A stretch of 54,361 nucleotides of DNA from Bacteroidota bacterium (GCA_018268135.1 JAFDXD010000010.1:1-54361); one strand, 5' to 3'. Shown: positions 16,606 to 28,113, counted from the stretch's first letter. The notes: generated from the letters alone by a model not told the origin. Numbers and translations are program-made.

Positions 16606-18303
16606 TTATTCTTTACCGATAGCAATCCAGCTTTGCTCCATCCATTTAATTTTTAATGGCTCGCTGGCATCCTGTATTGTTTCGTCATACACATTTTTGC
16701 CGCTGCCATAGTTAATAATATTAAATGGATGCTTGTTTACATTTACCACTATTACCAGGCAACTACCTTTTGCCAGGCGCTTGCTAACAAACCTTGTGGT
16801 ATTAAAATCAATAGCTTTAATAACCCCCGGTTGCAACAAAGTTCGTTTGTTATTGTTAGCCGCATAGCTTGCCCGCCCGGCATAAGTAGTGAGGTAAAAA
16901 AAATTGCCTTCTAAAGTTTTTTCATAAAACGAAACAGTGATATCCATATCTTTTTTATTGATACAGGTAAACAGCCTTCCAAAAAAATGGCCGCTTATCA
17001 GCATTGGCTCATCTAAAGCCCGGGTTGCAAATACAATTCCATTGCCTATGGGCAGTTGTTTATTTACAATGGTTGGAGTAAAATAATTGTTTTGCCCGGT
17101 ATCGCTCCTGTCTTTAAAATTTACTTCCTGCTGCACAAAATTTTGGGTTGCAGGTTTTTTATTTAGCAGTGAATAATATCCATTGTTTTTTTGTACAGAC
17201 AGGTAAAGTTTATATATTTTTTTGCTCCACTTATCAGGGCTGCCGGCATGTTGCCACTTGTTGGCATCCATTATTTCATAATTAAATTTATTTTTTAGCA
17301 GAGCCGGCATGGGCGCATCCTTCAATACATGATCTAACCATTCAAAAGCAAGGTTCATCATACTAATTCTTGCAACACTATCTATTGCATATCCCATTAA
17401 GGTATCGGCAGCATTTCTTTGTCCGCTCCAATGGTCGTACGGGCCAATGGCTACATACAGTTGCGGATGTGTATTGTACTGATAATATTTCCTGATATAT
17501 TGCATGGCACCAATTTGCGCCCCATCGTAATAGCCTGTGGTAGCAAGTATGGGTATATTCATTGCCGCATATTCTTTAGGCGTAGGCGCCAGACTACTCC
17601 AGTATGTATCATACCCGGGGTGTAGCAGCCAGGTTTGAAAAATAGGATCGGGAGCATTTGCCAGGCTGTCTAATGACCTGTAAGATACTCCGCTTTCATA
17701 CCAGGTAAACGGGAGGTTGGGTGGCAATCTTTTATCCTTATAAATATTATCATTGGGCCAGCTCAGTATATTGCTGGTAGCAATATTATTTTCCATCGGA
17801 AAATCAAAACCCGGCATTACCGCTACCTGTGGCACAATAGTTTTTAAGGCAGGATGATTTTTTTTAGCAACCGCCCATTGCACAAATCCTGTATAACTGC
17901 CCCCATACATCCCCACTTTTCCATTGCACCAGGGTTGTTTGCTTATCCAGTCTATTACATCATAAGCATCATCCGCATCATGAATAAATGGCGTATAGTC
18001 TTTTACGTTAGTTTTTATACCCCTGCAATACGCTACCACACCCACATAGTTTTTTTCAGCAGGTTTCAGGGCAAAATAAGCATCTCGTGGCCCCTCGTTA
18101 TAAGTAGTATAAAACAAGATAGCCGGCAAGGGCTTCTTATTAGATTTTTTGAAGGCAATGATGGCTGAAATATAAGCGCCGTCTCTCGTTTTAATCATTA
18201 CAGAATCTCTTACAGTATAACTGCTATCGGTGAGCAGGCTTGCCTGGCCGGCAGCATACAACATACTATTTAACAGCGCCAAAAAAATCAATAATTTTCT
18301 CAT
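16606..18303 (-). CDS. CocE/NonD-type (S15 family) exported hydrolase
   Basis: A 565-residue protein with an N-terminal signal peptide (residues 1-19, ending AAG before Q). The alpha/beta-hydrolase domain holds the nucleophile Ser136 in GMYGGSYTGFVQW, after DADDAYDVIDWISKQPWCNGKV, a pattern typical of X-Pro dipeptidyl-peptidase (S15) and CocE/NonD proteins. IGPYDHWSG supplies the probable catalytic His. A C-terminal jellyroll domain (residues about 340-565, RSDTGQNNY, ISGHFFGRLF) completes the family layout. It probably acts in the periplasm on an ester or a peptide; substrate unknown. Confidence 0.85.
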   Translation of the reverse strand: MRKLLIFLALLNSMLYAAGQASLLTDSSYTVRDSVMIKTRDGAYISAIIAFKKSNKKPLPAILFYTTYNEGPRDAYFALKPAEKNYVGVVAYCRGIKTNVKDYTPFIHDADDAYDVIDWISKQPWCNGKVGMYGGSYTGFVQWAVAKKNHPALKTIVPQVAVMPGFDFPMENNIATSNILSWPNDNIYKDKRLPPNLPFTWYESGVSYRSLDSLANAPDPIFQTWLLHPGYDTYWSSLAPTPKEYAAMNIPILATTGYYDGAQIGAMQYIRKYYQYNTHPQLYVAIGPYDHWSGQRNAADTLMGYAIDSVARISMMNLAFEWLDHVLKDAPMPALLKNKFNYEIMDANKWQHAGSPDKWSKKIYKLYLSVQKNNGYYSLLNKKPATQNFVQQEVNFKDRSDTGQNNYFTPTIVNKQLPIGNGIVFATRALDEPMLISGHFFGRLFTCINKKDMDITVSFYEKTLEGNFFYLTTYAGRASYAANNNKRTLLQPGVIKAIDFNTTRFVSKRLAKGSCLVIVVNVNKHPFNIINYGSGKNVYDETIQDASEPLKIKWMEQSWIAIGKE

Positions 18304-18376
18304 GTAAAAAATTTATAGGATTAGGTATTTTGATGACAAACTTTTACCCCGGTAGGTTTTTCTTTATTTATTTTTT

Positions 18377-18410
18377 GCCTTGATACAAAAAGTAACAATA
18401 AAATCAAGGC
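18377..18410. repeat. Palindromic GCCTTGAT...ATCAAGGC element
   Basis: GCCTTGAT at 18377-18384 is inverted at 18403-18410 (ATCAAGGC) around an A-rich centre containing CAAAAAGTAAC, and a T-rich stretch precedes it. The form resembles a dispersed element I recall from other Bacteroidota genomes. It lies in the 492-bp gap between the CocE-like gene and prfA, whose only other supported content is the prfA terminator. Confidence 0.5.
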
Positions 18411-18544
18411 TGCAATAAATCTGTATTGTAGTCATTCTACCTAATCAATATCTGTAAGATAGCATCATCTAAGCAATAAGCATTGTACAATGTATCTTTT
18501 AGTACATAGATGCTATTACCTGCAAAAAAAATGATAAAAAGTAT

Positions 18545-18577
18545 AAACAAAAAAGAAGCCCTTGTAGAAACAAGGGC
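18545..18577 (-). terminator. Intrinsic terminator downstream of prfA
   Basis: On the minus strand GCCCTTG and CAAGGGC pair across a 6-nt loop (18577-18558) and are followed by a T-rich run (TTCTTTTTTG). It lies about 220 nt beyond the prfA stop. Confidence 0.7.
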
Positions 18578-18795
18578 CGTTTACCAAAACTAACTGCTTA
18601 TGAGAAATTCTTAAATATTTTAATTGTTGTGAGCTATAATACAGTTTGCAAACAGAGTGCCAAAAAGAAACGATAAGTGTTAATAAAAAGAAAAAGAAAA
18701 AAACCTGCCGATACCACGTTGAAAAACAACAATATACCCTCTCTCTGCAAAGCACAGTAAAAGGTACAACCTATTTTTTAAAATGTCAAGTACTA

Positions 18796-19860
18796 TTATT
18801 GCTGAGCAGTAAGTTTTTCAGCATTTTCAGCAAATTGCAATGCATCTATAAACTCTCCCACTTCGCCATTCAATACACTATCAAGGTTATAAACGGTAAG
18901 CCCAATACGATGGTCTGTAACACGGCCCTGCGGAAAATTATAGGTGCGTATTTTGGCGCTTCTGTCGCCGGTACTCACCAAACTTTTACGCATGTGAGAA
19001 ATTGCTTCCTCAGCTTTACGCACTTCCTCATCATATAATTTAGTACGCAGCATTTCCATTGCCTTCTCTCTATTGCCCAACTGGCTTCTTTCTGTTTGGC
19101 ACACCACCACTATGCCCGTAGGCTTATGCGTAAGAAAAACTTTGGTTTCTACTTTATTTACATTTTGCCCACCGGCTCCGCCACTTCGGGCAGTTTCCAT
19201 TTTTACATCGCTCTCCTTTAATTCAAAATCTACCTCTTCTGCCTCCGGCATCACAGCCACGGTTACTGCGCTTGTATGTACACGCCCGCTGGCTTCTGTA
19301 TCGGGCACCCGTTGCACACGATGCACCCCGCTTTCAAATTTTAAGGTACCATATACATCATCGCCGGTTATTTCTACCTGCACCTCTTTATAGCCGCCTA
19401 CGGTACCTTCGCTTTCGCTTAGCAATGCAGTTTTCCAGCCCTTTTTTTCGCAATACTTAATGTACATTCTAAATAAATCTCCGGCAAACAAAGAGGCTTC
19501 ATCGCCACCGGTGCCCGCCCTTATTTCTAATATTGCATTCTTTTCATCATAGGGGTCTTTAGGTATCAGCATATTGCGAAGATGCTTTTCCATTTCCTCT
19601 TTTTTCTCTTCCAGCAGGGGCAGTTCTTTCTTAGCAAGTTCACGCATTTCTTCATCATCTTCATTCAGCACTTCTTTATTAAACTCTATGTCGTCCAGTA
19701 TTTTTACATATTCATTTCGTGCCAATACAATTTTTTCAAGGCTGCGGTATTCCTTGCTCATGGCGCTGTATTTTTTATTGTCGCTCACTATCTCAGGGTT
19801 GGTAAGCGCCACCGTCAGGTTATCAAATTTACCCTTTATCGCATCCAGTTTGTCTAACAT
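18796..19860 (-). CDS. prfA: Peptide chain release factor 1
   Basis: A 354-residue class-I release factor that ends translation at UAA and UAG. The GGQ catalytic loop is at residues 230-232 ([15 protein letters not shown]), the region just before it includes [17 protein letters not shown], and the C-terminal half has [21 protein letters not shown]. Length is typical of RF1. RF1 and RF2 share the GGQ loop; the alternative, prfB, would normally need a frameshift or differ in the codon-recognition motif. The start is the ATG at 19860. Confidence 0.95.
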   Translation of the reverse strand: MLDKLDAIKGKFDNLTVALTNPEIVSDNKKYSAMSKEYRSLEKIVLARNEYVKILDDIEFNKEVLNEDDEEMRELAKKELPLLEEKKEEMEKHLRNMLIPKDPYDEKNAILEIRAGTGGDEASLFAGDLFRMYIKYCEKKGWKTALLSESEGTVGGYKEVQVEITGDDVYGTLKFESGVHRVQRVPDTEASGRVHTSAVTVAVMPEAEEVDFELKESDVKMETARSGGAGGQNVNKVETKVFLTHKPTGIVVVCQTERSQLGNREKAMEMLRTKLYDEEVRKAEEAISHMRKSLVSTGDRSAKIRTYNFPQGRVTDHRIGLTVYNLDSVLNGEVGEFIDALQFAENAEKLTAQQ

Positions 19861-19940
19861 TTGCCATCCACTTCCCTTGCAGAAAGATTTTTTGTTTTTG
19901 TATTTTAATAATTAGGTTACCAGCTTCGGTTTTTCAATCG

Positions 19941-19966
19941 TGCATCCTTGCGTCGCACTCTTGTAC
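19941..19966 (-). repeat. Copy 1 of a 26-nt dispersed repeat
   Basis: On the minus strand it begins GTACAAGAGTGCGACGCAAG. It matches the + strand copy at 21670-21695 at all but about three of 26 positions. The conserved core is GTGCGACGCAA. It overlaps the -33 triplet of the amidohydrolase promoter. Confidence 0.6.
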
Positions 19967-19978
19967 GGCATACCTTTG
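19948..19978 (+). promoter_or_regulatory. Complete Bacteroidota-type promoter of the amidohydrolase gene
   Basis: TTG at 19948-19950, 20 nt, then TACCTTTG at 19971-19978. Both boxes and the spacing match the Bacteroidota sigma-ABfr consensus. It lies about 62 nt upstream of the chosen TTG start (20041), and argues against initiation at 19948. Confidence 0.6.
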
Positions 19979-20040
19979 TGCAGCCTTTATTGCCATTTGC
20001 AATATCAGGCGGCAAATTTACATTATATCAATCAATCATT

Positions 20041-21192
20041 TTGTACAGAAAGTTTAAAGCAGACAATATTTTTACCGGGCGCCATTTATTGCCTGCAGGC
20101 CAGGTATTGGTAACAAGCGCAGAAGGAAAAATTAAAGAAATTATTCCCGATGCAGATGCCGGCGATGATGTAGAAATATACCAGGGTATTTTATGCCCCG
20201 GTTTTATCAATTGCCACTGTCATATTGAGCTAAGCCATTTACATGGGCAAATAGCAGAGCATACAGGCCTAGTATCTTTTGTGCAACAGGTAATGAGTAA
20301 GCGCCATGCAACCCCAGAGCATAAACAACAGTCAATGCTACAGGCTCAAAATGAATTGTGGCAAAGCGGCACCATGGCCATTGCAGATATTTGCAATACA
20401 GCAGACTCTGTAACATTAAAGCAACAAAGCAACTTGTACTGGCACAATTTTATGGAAGTAGCGGGCTTTGATGATGCCGGGGCTTTAAACAGATTTACTA
20501 ATGCTACTAATTTACAAAATGAATTTATCCATGCCGGCTTACTGGCATACATCACCCCACATGCACCCTACTCAGTTGGAAAAAAATTATTTGATCTAAT
20601 CAATAATGCTACTGCAAAGCAACTCATCAGCATACACAATCAGGAGACAAGGGATGAAAACAATTTGTATAAAAACAAAACCGGCGATTTTTTATCCCTG
20701 TACAAAAATGCAGGCATAGATATTTCTTCGTTTAGCCCCACCGGCCTCACAAGTTTACAAAGCTATGCTCCCTATTTTACACAGCAGCAAGGCCTACTTT
20801 TAGTACACAATAGTTTTACCAATCAAAGTGATATTTCTTTTCTGGCTCATACTTCCAATTTATCAAATTATCATTTTTGTATTTGTATCAATGCCAATCT
20901 TTTTATAGAAAATACGTTGCCCCCAATTGAAATATTAATAGACAATAATTGCCATATAGTATTAGGTACCGATAGTTTGGCAAGTAATCATTGCTTAAAT
21001 ATGTTTGAAGAAATAAAAACCATACAAAAGCATTACCCCGGCATAGCTTTAGAAAAAATATTGCAATGGGCTACCCTCAATGGCGCTCAAACCTTAGGCA
21101 TTCAGGATAAATTCGGGAGTTTTGATACCGGGCTGCAACCCGGCATATTACATATTAATCACCAAGCCAATGCTGTAACACGGATAATTTAA
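20041..21192 (+). CDS. Amidohydrolase-family deaminase/hydrolase
   Basis: A 383-residue protein of the ATZ/TRZ-like amidohydrolase family. Metal ligands are visible: His59 and His61 in NCHCHIELSHLHG, ISIHNQET further on, LLVHNSFT, and Asp311 in LGTDSLASN. FTGRHLLPAGQVLV at the start and GSFDTGLQPGILHI at the end form the usual composite beta-sandwich. I start it at TTG 20041 (YRKFKADNIF) because homologues commonly begin near ADNIFTG and because a promoter lies at 19948-19978; the frame stays open upstream. The reaction is probably hydrolytic deamination of a purine- or guanidine-like substrate; it cannot be named. Confidence 0.8.
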   Translation: MYRKFKADNIFTGRHLLPAGQVLVTSAEGKIKEIIPDADAGDDVEIYQGILCPGFINCHCHIELSHLHGQIAEHTGLVSFVQQVMSKRHATPEHKQQSMLQAQNELWQSGTMAIADICNTADSVTLKQQSNLYWHNFMEVAGFDDAGALNRFTNATNLQNEFIHAGLLAYITPHAPYSVGKKLFDLINNATAKQLISIHNQETRDENNLYKNKTGDFLSLYKNAGIDISSFSPTGLTSLQSYAPYFTQQQGLLLVHNSFTNQSDISFLAHTSNLSNYHFCICINANLFIENTLPPIEILIDNNCHIVLGTDSLASNHCLNMFEEIKTIQKHYPGIALEKILQWATLNGAQTLGIQDKFGSFDTGLQPGILHINHQANAVTRII

Positions 21193-21282
21193 AATAAATA
21201 TCAGACTTACAAAAAAGCCCAAAATGGGCAATCTTTTTCAATATAAAGGCATATTTATTTTTTAAACTTAACCAAATCCCCT

Positions 21283-21290
21283 TATTTTTG
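21283..21290 (+). promoter_or_regulatory. -7 box of the tRNA-Phe gene
   Basis: TATTTTTG fits TAnnTTTG and lies 35 nt before the tRNA. No clear -33 triplet is present. Confidence 0.45.
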
Positions 21291-21325
21291 CAACCCCGTA
21301 AGGGAATTGTATCGTAAGATATGAT

Positions 21326-21401
21326 GGTGCGGTAGCTCAGTTGGTAGAGCAATGGACTGAAAATCCATGTGTCGCCGGTTCAATCCCGGCCCACACCACC
21401 A
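21326..21401 (+). tRNA. tRNA-Phe (anticodon GAA), CCA encoded
   Basis: The 76-nt sequence folds as a canonical tRNA: D-stem GCTC/GAGC, anticodon stem ATGGA/TCCAT with loop CTGAAAA (anticodon GAA at 21359-21361), T-stem GCCGG/CCGGC with loop TTCAATC, discriminator A and encoded CCA. The acceptor stem GGTGCGG/CCACACC has one C-A mismatch at 5-68. A terminator follows at 21416. Confidence 0.95.
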
Positions 21402-21415
21402 CTAAAAACAAATAA

Positions 21416-21444
21416 CCCACTGTTGTAAAAAGTAGTGGGTTTTG
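21416..21444 (+). terminator. Terminator of the tRNA-Phe transcript
   Basis: CCCACT (21416-21421) pairs with AGTGGG (21434-21439) and is followed by TTTTG. It lies 15 nt after the tRNA. The rest of the gap to ligA holds only the repeat copy at 21670 and the ligA promoter. Confidence 0.65.
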
Positions 21445-21669
21445 TATTTTAGCTGCTTCCTGGTTTTTTATCCATTCGACATAATACTTACTTCTTACTT
21501 CAAGCCTACGCTATCAGGTAATACTTGCTTACAGTAAATATATCCGCAGCAAGTTCTCCATTCTTAATACTGTTCAATTGTAGATTGTATTAATATTTTA
21601 ACCGGTGTACATTTATAACAGTGCTGTAAAATGTTATCAGGTAAAGAAAATGATGCCATAGTTGCTTCA

Positions 21670-21695
21670 GTACAAGTGTGCGACGCAACGATGCT
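21670..21695 (+). repeat. Copy 2 of a 26-nt dispersed repeat
   Basis: Begins GTACAAGTGTGCGACGCAAC and continues with GATGC. It is a near-identical, oppositely oriented partner of the copy at 19941-19966, about 1.7 kb away. It lies upstream of the ligA promoter. Confidence 0.6.
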
Positions 21696-21735
21696 GAAAA
21701 TAGATTGAATGCCGGGACAATAATATTTTTACTAA

Positions 21736-23886
<2,151 letters not shown>

Positions 23887-23954
23887 TAAAAAAAAACATT
23901 ATATTTATAACCGATTTTCTTTTACCATTTTTCATTCTCATAAAAATATCAACA

Positions 23955-24515
23955 ATGATTAAAAAAAACCCTGGCGAAGTATGGAAGCAAATTCAATTTT
24001 CCGGTCATAAAAATTTGAGAAAAAAATACGCCATTTCAAATCATGGGCGTGCAGCCAGTTATGAAGATGATGTAGTTAAAGATGGTAAACTTTTGAATGG
24101 TTCTCTAACCTCGGGGTACCGTACGCTAAACCTGCATGTAGAGTCGGGCAATGGTACCATTTATGTACACAGAGAAGTAGCAAAATTATTTAGTACAAAA
24201 AAATCGCCTAAGCATAAATATGTGATACATCTTAATCACAAAAAAGACGATAACAATTATAAAAATTTAAAATGGGCTACCATTGAAGAAGTGAGTACCC
24301 ACCAGCAAAAAAGCCCCAAAAAAATTGCATATAAAAAGCGGCAGGCCAGTCGTACCAAGGGTTTGAAGCTTAGCCTTTCGCAGGTAAAAGCCATTAAAGA
24401 CGCCGTATTGAACCCTAAACGAAAATTAACTTATAAACAAATGGCTGAAAAATATGGAGTGAGTGAAATGACGCTGTACAGAATTAAAAGTGGTGAAAAC
24501 TGGAGTAATATTTAA
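23955..24515 (+). CDS. NUMOD4/HNH endonuclease-like protein with C-terminal HTH
   Basis: A 186-residue basic protein. The N-terminus (EVWKQIQFSGHKNLRKKYAI, then SNHGRAASY) reads like a NUMOD4 DNA-binding motif. Residues about 75-105 carry an HNH-type core: YVHREVAKLF, then HLNHKKDDNNYKNLKW. The C-terminus (LSLSQVKAIKDAVL, then YKQMAEKYGVSEMTLYRI) is a helix-turn-helix. Such proteins resemble free-standing homing endonucleases or their domesticated relatives. No intron or intein is seen in ligA or tRNA-Phe next to it. A terminator at 24537 ends the unit. Confidence 0.75.
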   Translation: MIKKNPGEVWKQIQFSGHKNLRKKYAISNHGRAASYEDDVVKDGKLLNGSLTSGYRTLNLHVESGNGTIYVHREVAKLFSTKKSPKHKYVIHLNHKKDDNNYKNLKWATIEEVSTHQQKSPKKIAYKKRQASRTKGLKLSLSQVKAIKDAVLNPKRKLTYKQMAEKYGVSEMTLYRIKSGENWSNI

Positions 24516-24536
24516 TCAAACAAATTTTTATTGATT

Positions 24537-24567
24537 AGCCTGTGAAAATTACAGGCTTTTTTATTTT
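24537..24567 (+). terminator. Intrinsic terminator after the HNH gene
   Basis: AGCCTGT (24537-24543) pairs with ACAGGCT (24551-24557) across 7 nt and is followed by a T-rich run. Confidence 0.8.
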
Positions 24568-24634
24568 ATATAATTGCAAAGCATTTTAATTGCTCCGGCT
24601 ATATGGAGGGCAATGGTTTTTTAATTTTTAAAGT

Positions 24635-27106
24635 ATGAAATATTTTATTGGCTTACTGGTAATCTCAATTTTTTATTGCGGAGCATCTGCACAATCTATC
24701 AATACAATAAACCCTGCAATAGAAAAAAAAATAGAAAATACTTTAAAACAAATGACGCTTGATGAAAAGATAGATTACATTGGCGGCATCAACCGTTTTT
24801 ATATACGAGGTATAAAAAGGCTTGGCATTCCCGAAATCAGAATGTCTGACGGGCCTACGGGTATTGTTGATTATGGACAATCTACGTCATACCCTGCCGG
24901 CATATTAGCCGCCTCCACCTGGGATACTTTACTTGTTTATCAGCTTGGCAGGGCATTAGGAAGAGATGCCCGAGCAAGAGGGGTTAATATTTTATTGGCG
25001 CCGGGTGTAAATATTTACCGGGCGCCAATGTGTGGGCGAAATTTTGAATACTTTGGCGAAGACCCCTACCTTAGTTCCCGCCTTGCTGTAAATTACATTA
25101 AGGGAGTGCAAAGCCAGCGTGTAGCCGCCACCGTTAAGCATTTTGCAGGCAACAATCAGGAGTGGAACCGTTACCAGGTAAGCAGTGATATAGACGAAAG
25201 AACCTTGCAAGAAATTTATTTTCCGGCTTTTAAAGCAGCAGTACAACAGGCAAATGTAGCTTGTGTAATGAATAGTTATAATTTACTTAATGGCATACAT
25301 ACTTCGCAAAACAAAGCCCTCAACATTGATGTATTAAAAAAAGGCTGGGGCTTTAGGGGCATATTGATGAGTGATTGGGTATCGGTGCATGAAAGTATTG
25401 CAGCTGTAAACAATGGCCTTGATTTAGAAATGCCTTCAGCACTTTATATGAACAGGGAGGCAATTATTCCGGCTATTAAAAAAGGAATCGTTACAGAGGA
25501 AACCATTAATGATAAAGTACGCAGGATTTTAAGAGTCATATTTACCTACAATTTTCAGAATGATTCAAAACAGGAGAATACCATTGTAAAAGAAGATACA
25601 GCAAATAGAAACACTGCTCTTAATATTGCAAGAGCAGGAATGGTTTTATTAAAAAATGAACAAAATATATTGCCTTTACAAAACATTAAAACCCTTGCAG
25701 TAATTGGCCCCAATGGCGGAGGATATATATCGGGAGGCGGAAGCTCAGATGTGCCGGTGTATCACTATACCAGTCTTGTAAAAGGGTTGCAAAATATTAC
25801 CGGTCCCGGAGTAAAAATAACTTACACACCGGTAATAAATACTATTTTGGATGATGCCGAACATTCGGTTTTTTATACAGAAGGATTACCAGGGTTAAAA
25901 GCTACATACTTTAATAATGATTCTCTATCAGGTACTCCGGGATATACCCGTATTGAAAAAACAATTAATCATCATTGGGCCGAAGCTCCTGATGTACCTG
26001 GCCTTGGCAAAGATCATTTTTCCATTAGGTGGACGGGAAATATTGTGGCGCCTGCCTCCGATACTTTTACCTTTAGCATTAGGGGCGATGATGGCTACCG
26101 GTTATGGATAAACGATAGCATTATTTTAAATGAATGGCAAGATCAGGGGGCCATCACCAGAAAGCTGGCTTTGTATTTAGAGGCCGGCAAAACTTATAGT
26201 ATAAAATTAGAGTATTATGAAAATGCCGGAACCGCAGAGATGGTGTTTTCATGGGGGAAATCTACACCCGACTATAGTGCAGCTATTGCTGCCGCAAAAA
26301 ATGCAGATGCAGTAATAATTGCAGCAGGCTTTGACCACGAAACAGAAGGAGAAGGCAGGGACAGGACATTTGAACTGCCGGGTAATCAGGCTTTGATGAT
26401 TGATACAATTGCCCGGCAAAACCCACGAAGTATTGTAGTATTAAATGCCGGTGGTAATGTAAATATGCAGGGCTGGCTTCCCAAAATAAAAGCGTTGCTA
26501 TATGCCTGGTATCCCGGGCAGGAAGGCGGCACAGCTATTGCCGAAATTTTATTTGGGAAAATAAACCCTTCCGGTAAATTGCCGGCAAGCTTTGAAAAAA
26601 AATGGGAAGACAACCCGGTGTACAATAATTATTATGATAACAATAATGATAAACATGTAGCTTATAAAGAAGGGTTATTTTATGGCTACAGGTATTTTGA
26701 TACCAGTACTATTAAGCCACAATTTGCCTTTGGCTTTGGATTATCATATACAAAATTTACATACAGTAATTTAATTATTAAAAAATTGAAAGGCCCGTCT
26801 GCCAAAGTATTGGTAAGCTTTACCATTAAAAACACAGGCAGTAGAGATGGCAGCGAAGTAGCACAGGTATATGTACACCAGGATTCATGCACTTCTATCA
26901 GGCCTGTAAAAGAATTAAAAGGGTTTACTAAAGTGTTTTTGAAAAAAGGCGAAGCGAGGGTACTAACGGTAAGCCTAAACGAAGATGCATTTTCTTATTA
27001 TAAAACAGGGGAAAAGAAATTTGGATATGACAAGGGGCGATTTAACATAGAGGTAGGAGCAGCCAGCAATGATATAAGGCTACAAAAAAAAGTGGTGATA
27101 GATTAG
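24635..27106 (+). CDS. Glycoside hydrolase family 3 beta-glucosidase with PA14 domain
   Basis: An 823-residue exported enzyme. Residues 1-19 form a signal peptide (ending ASA before Q). The GH3 N-terminal TIM-barrel domain includes KHFAGNNQEWNR and the nucleophile Asp247 in GILMSDWVSVHE. The GH3 C-terminal domain is split by a PA14 domain at residues about 425-545 (LKATYFNNDSL, then IRGDDGYRLWIND), as in PA14-containing beta-glucosidases. After it, ETEGEGRDRTFELPG supplies the likely acid/base region, and a fibronectin III-like domain ends the protein (EVAQVYVHQDSC). It probably acts in the periplasm on beta-linked glucosides. No SusC/D pair is adjacent, so it is not an obvious polysaccharide utilisation locus. 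Confidence 0.93.
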   Translation: MKYFIGLLVISIFYCGASAQSINTINPAIEKKIENTLKQMTLDEKIDYIGGINRFYIRGIKRLGIPEIRMSDGPTGIVDYGQSTSYPAGILAASTWDTLLVYQLGRALGRDARARGVNILLAPGVNIYRAPMCGRNFEYFGEDPYLSSRLAVNYIKGVQSQRVAATVKHFAGNNQEWNRYQVSSDIDERTLQEIYFPAFKAAVQQANVACVMNSYNLLNGIHTSQNKALNIDVLKKGWGFRGILMSDWVSVHESIAAVNNGLDLEMPSALYMNREAIIPAIKKGIVTEETINDKVRRILRVIFTYNFQNDSKQENTIVKEDTANRNTALNIARAGMVLLKNEQNILPLQNIKTLAVIGPNGGGYISGGGSSDVPVYHYTSLVKGLQNITGPGVKITYTPVINTILDDAEHSVFYTEGLPGLKATYFNNDSLSGTPGYTRIEKTINHHWAEAPDVPGLGKDHFSIRWTGNIVAPASDTFTFSIRGDDGYRLWINDSIILNEWQDQGAITRKLALYLEAGKTYSIKLEYYENAGTAEMVFSWGKSTPDYSAAIAAAKNADAVIIAAGFDHETEGEGRDRTFELPGNQALMIDTIARQNPRSIVVLNAGGNVNMQGWLPKIKALLYAWYPGQEGGTAIAEILFGKINPSGKLPASFEKKWEDNPVYNNYYDNNNDKHVAYKEGLFYGYRYFDTSTIKPQFAFGFGLSYTKFTYSNLIIKKLKGPSAKVLVSFTIKNTGSRDGSEVAQVYVHQDSCTSIRPVKELKGFTKVFLKKGEARVLTVSLNEDAFSYYKTGEKKFGYDKGRFNIEVGAASNDIRLQKKVVID

Positions 27107-27127
27107 CTTTGAGTGAGAAATGTTACA

Positions 27128-28090
27128 TCATATTTTCTTCTTAATGTGTTCAATAATTTTCTCAGCATGTACTCTTGAGTTTTCAATAAAAAGGCGATGG
27201 GTATTCATTCCCCCGCAAATGACGCCAGCCAGGTAAACCCCTTCCACATTGGATTCATGCGTCTCTTCATTGTAAGTGGGTTTGCATACTTCGTCATCCG
27301 AAAGCAATATGCCTATATGTTTTAAAAATGAAAGATTTGGCTGATAGCCCGTCATAGCAATTACCCAGTCATTTGCCAGAGTTAGCTTGCCTTTTTCTGT
27401 TTGAATATCTACTTCTTTTGGGCGTATAGCCGTTACCGTGCTTTTAAAAAATGCTTTAATGGAAGCCTCTTCAATTCTGTTTACAATATCGGGGCGGGCC
27501 CAATATTTTACTCGCCTGCCTATTTCTTCTCCTCTTATCAGCATCGTTACATTTGCCCCTTTGCGATAGGTTTCTAATGCGGCATCTACGGCAGAGTTGT
27601 TAGCGCCTACTATCAATACATTTTGAAATGCATAAAAATGCGGGTCCTGATAGTAATGGGTAACTTTTGGTAAATGTTCGCCCGGTACATTTAATAAATA
27701 AGGAATATCATAAAAACCGGTAGCAATAATGATGTTTTTACAGAAATACTTTTGTAAAGAAGTAATAACAGTAAATTCTTTATTGACATTTTTTATTTCT
27801 GTTACCTCTTCATACAAATGAATATTCAATTTAGCTGCAATGGCTACTCTTCTGTAATATTCTAATGCTTCTGCACGGGTTGGTTTGGCATTAGTACTTA
27901 CAAAGGGAATGTTACCTATTTCGAGCCTTTCAGATGTAGAAAAAAAAGTCATATTAGCCGGGTAATGATAAATAGAATTTACCAGGCTGCCTTTCTCAAT
28001 TACGAGGTAATTCAATTTTTTTTCGGCGGCCTGCAGGGCACAGGCCAAGCCAATTGGGCCTCCGCCAATAATAATTACATCCATCATCAT
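27128..28090 (-). CDS. ypdA: YpdA-type FAD/NAD(P)-dependent oxidoreductase
   Basis: A 320-residue flavoprotein of the YpdA family (putative bacillithiol disulfide reductase). The Rossmann FAD motif is DVIIIGGGPIGLACALQA at the N-terminus, followed by SLVNSIYHYPANMTFFST, typical of YpdA. A second NAD(P)-binding motif, VLIVGANNSAVDAALE, lies near residue 170. It lacks the CxxC of thioredoxin reductase, as expected. Start: the ATG at 28090 is chosen because the upstream in-frame TTG (28108) falls inside the promoter box. Bacteroidota often carry this gene even without known bacillithiol synthesis nearby. Confidence 0.88.
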   Translation of the reverse strand: MMMDVIIIGGGPIGLACALQAAEKKLNYLVIEKGSLVNSIYHYPANMTFFSTSERLEIGNIPFVSTNAKPTRAEALEYYRRVAIAAKLNIHLYEEVTEIKNVNKEFTVITSLQKYFCKNIIIATGFYDIPYLLNVPGEHLPKVTHYYQDPHFYAFQNVLIVGANNSAVDAALETYRKGANVTMLIRGEEIGRRVKYWARPDIVNRIEEASIKAFFKSTVTAIRPKEVDIQTEKGKLTLANDWVIAMTGYQPNLSFLKHIGILLSDDEVCKPTYNEETHESNVEGVYLAGVICGGMNTHRLFIENSRVHAEKIIEHIKKKI

Positions 28091-28105
28091 GCTGTCAATT
28101 TTACA

Positions 28106-28113
28106 CAAAAGTA
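28106..28113 (-). promoter_or_regulatory. -7 box of ypdA
   Basis: On the minus strand TACTTTTG matches TAnnTTTG and ends 15 nt before the ATG at 28090, so a very short leader is expected. No -33 triplet is visible at 20 nt. Confidence 0.45.

Noticed and set aside
18646-19038. A + strand frame of 130 codons opposite prfA
   Set aside because: It lies antisense to the prfA 3' end and has Lys-rich, low-complexity sequence without a domain.
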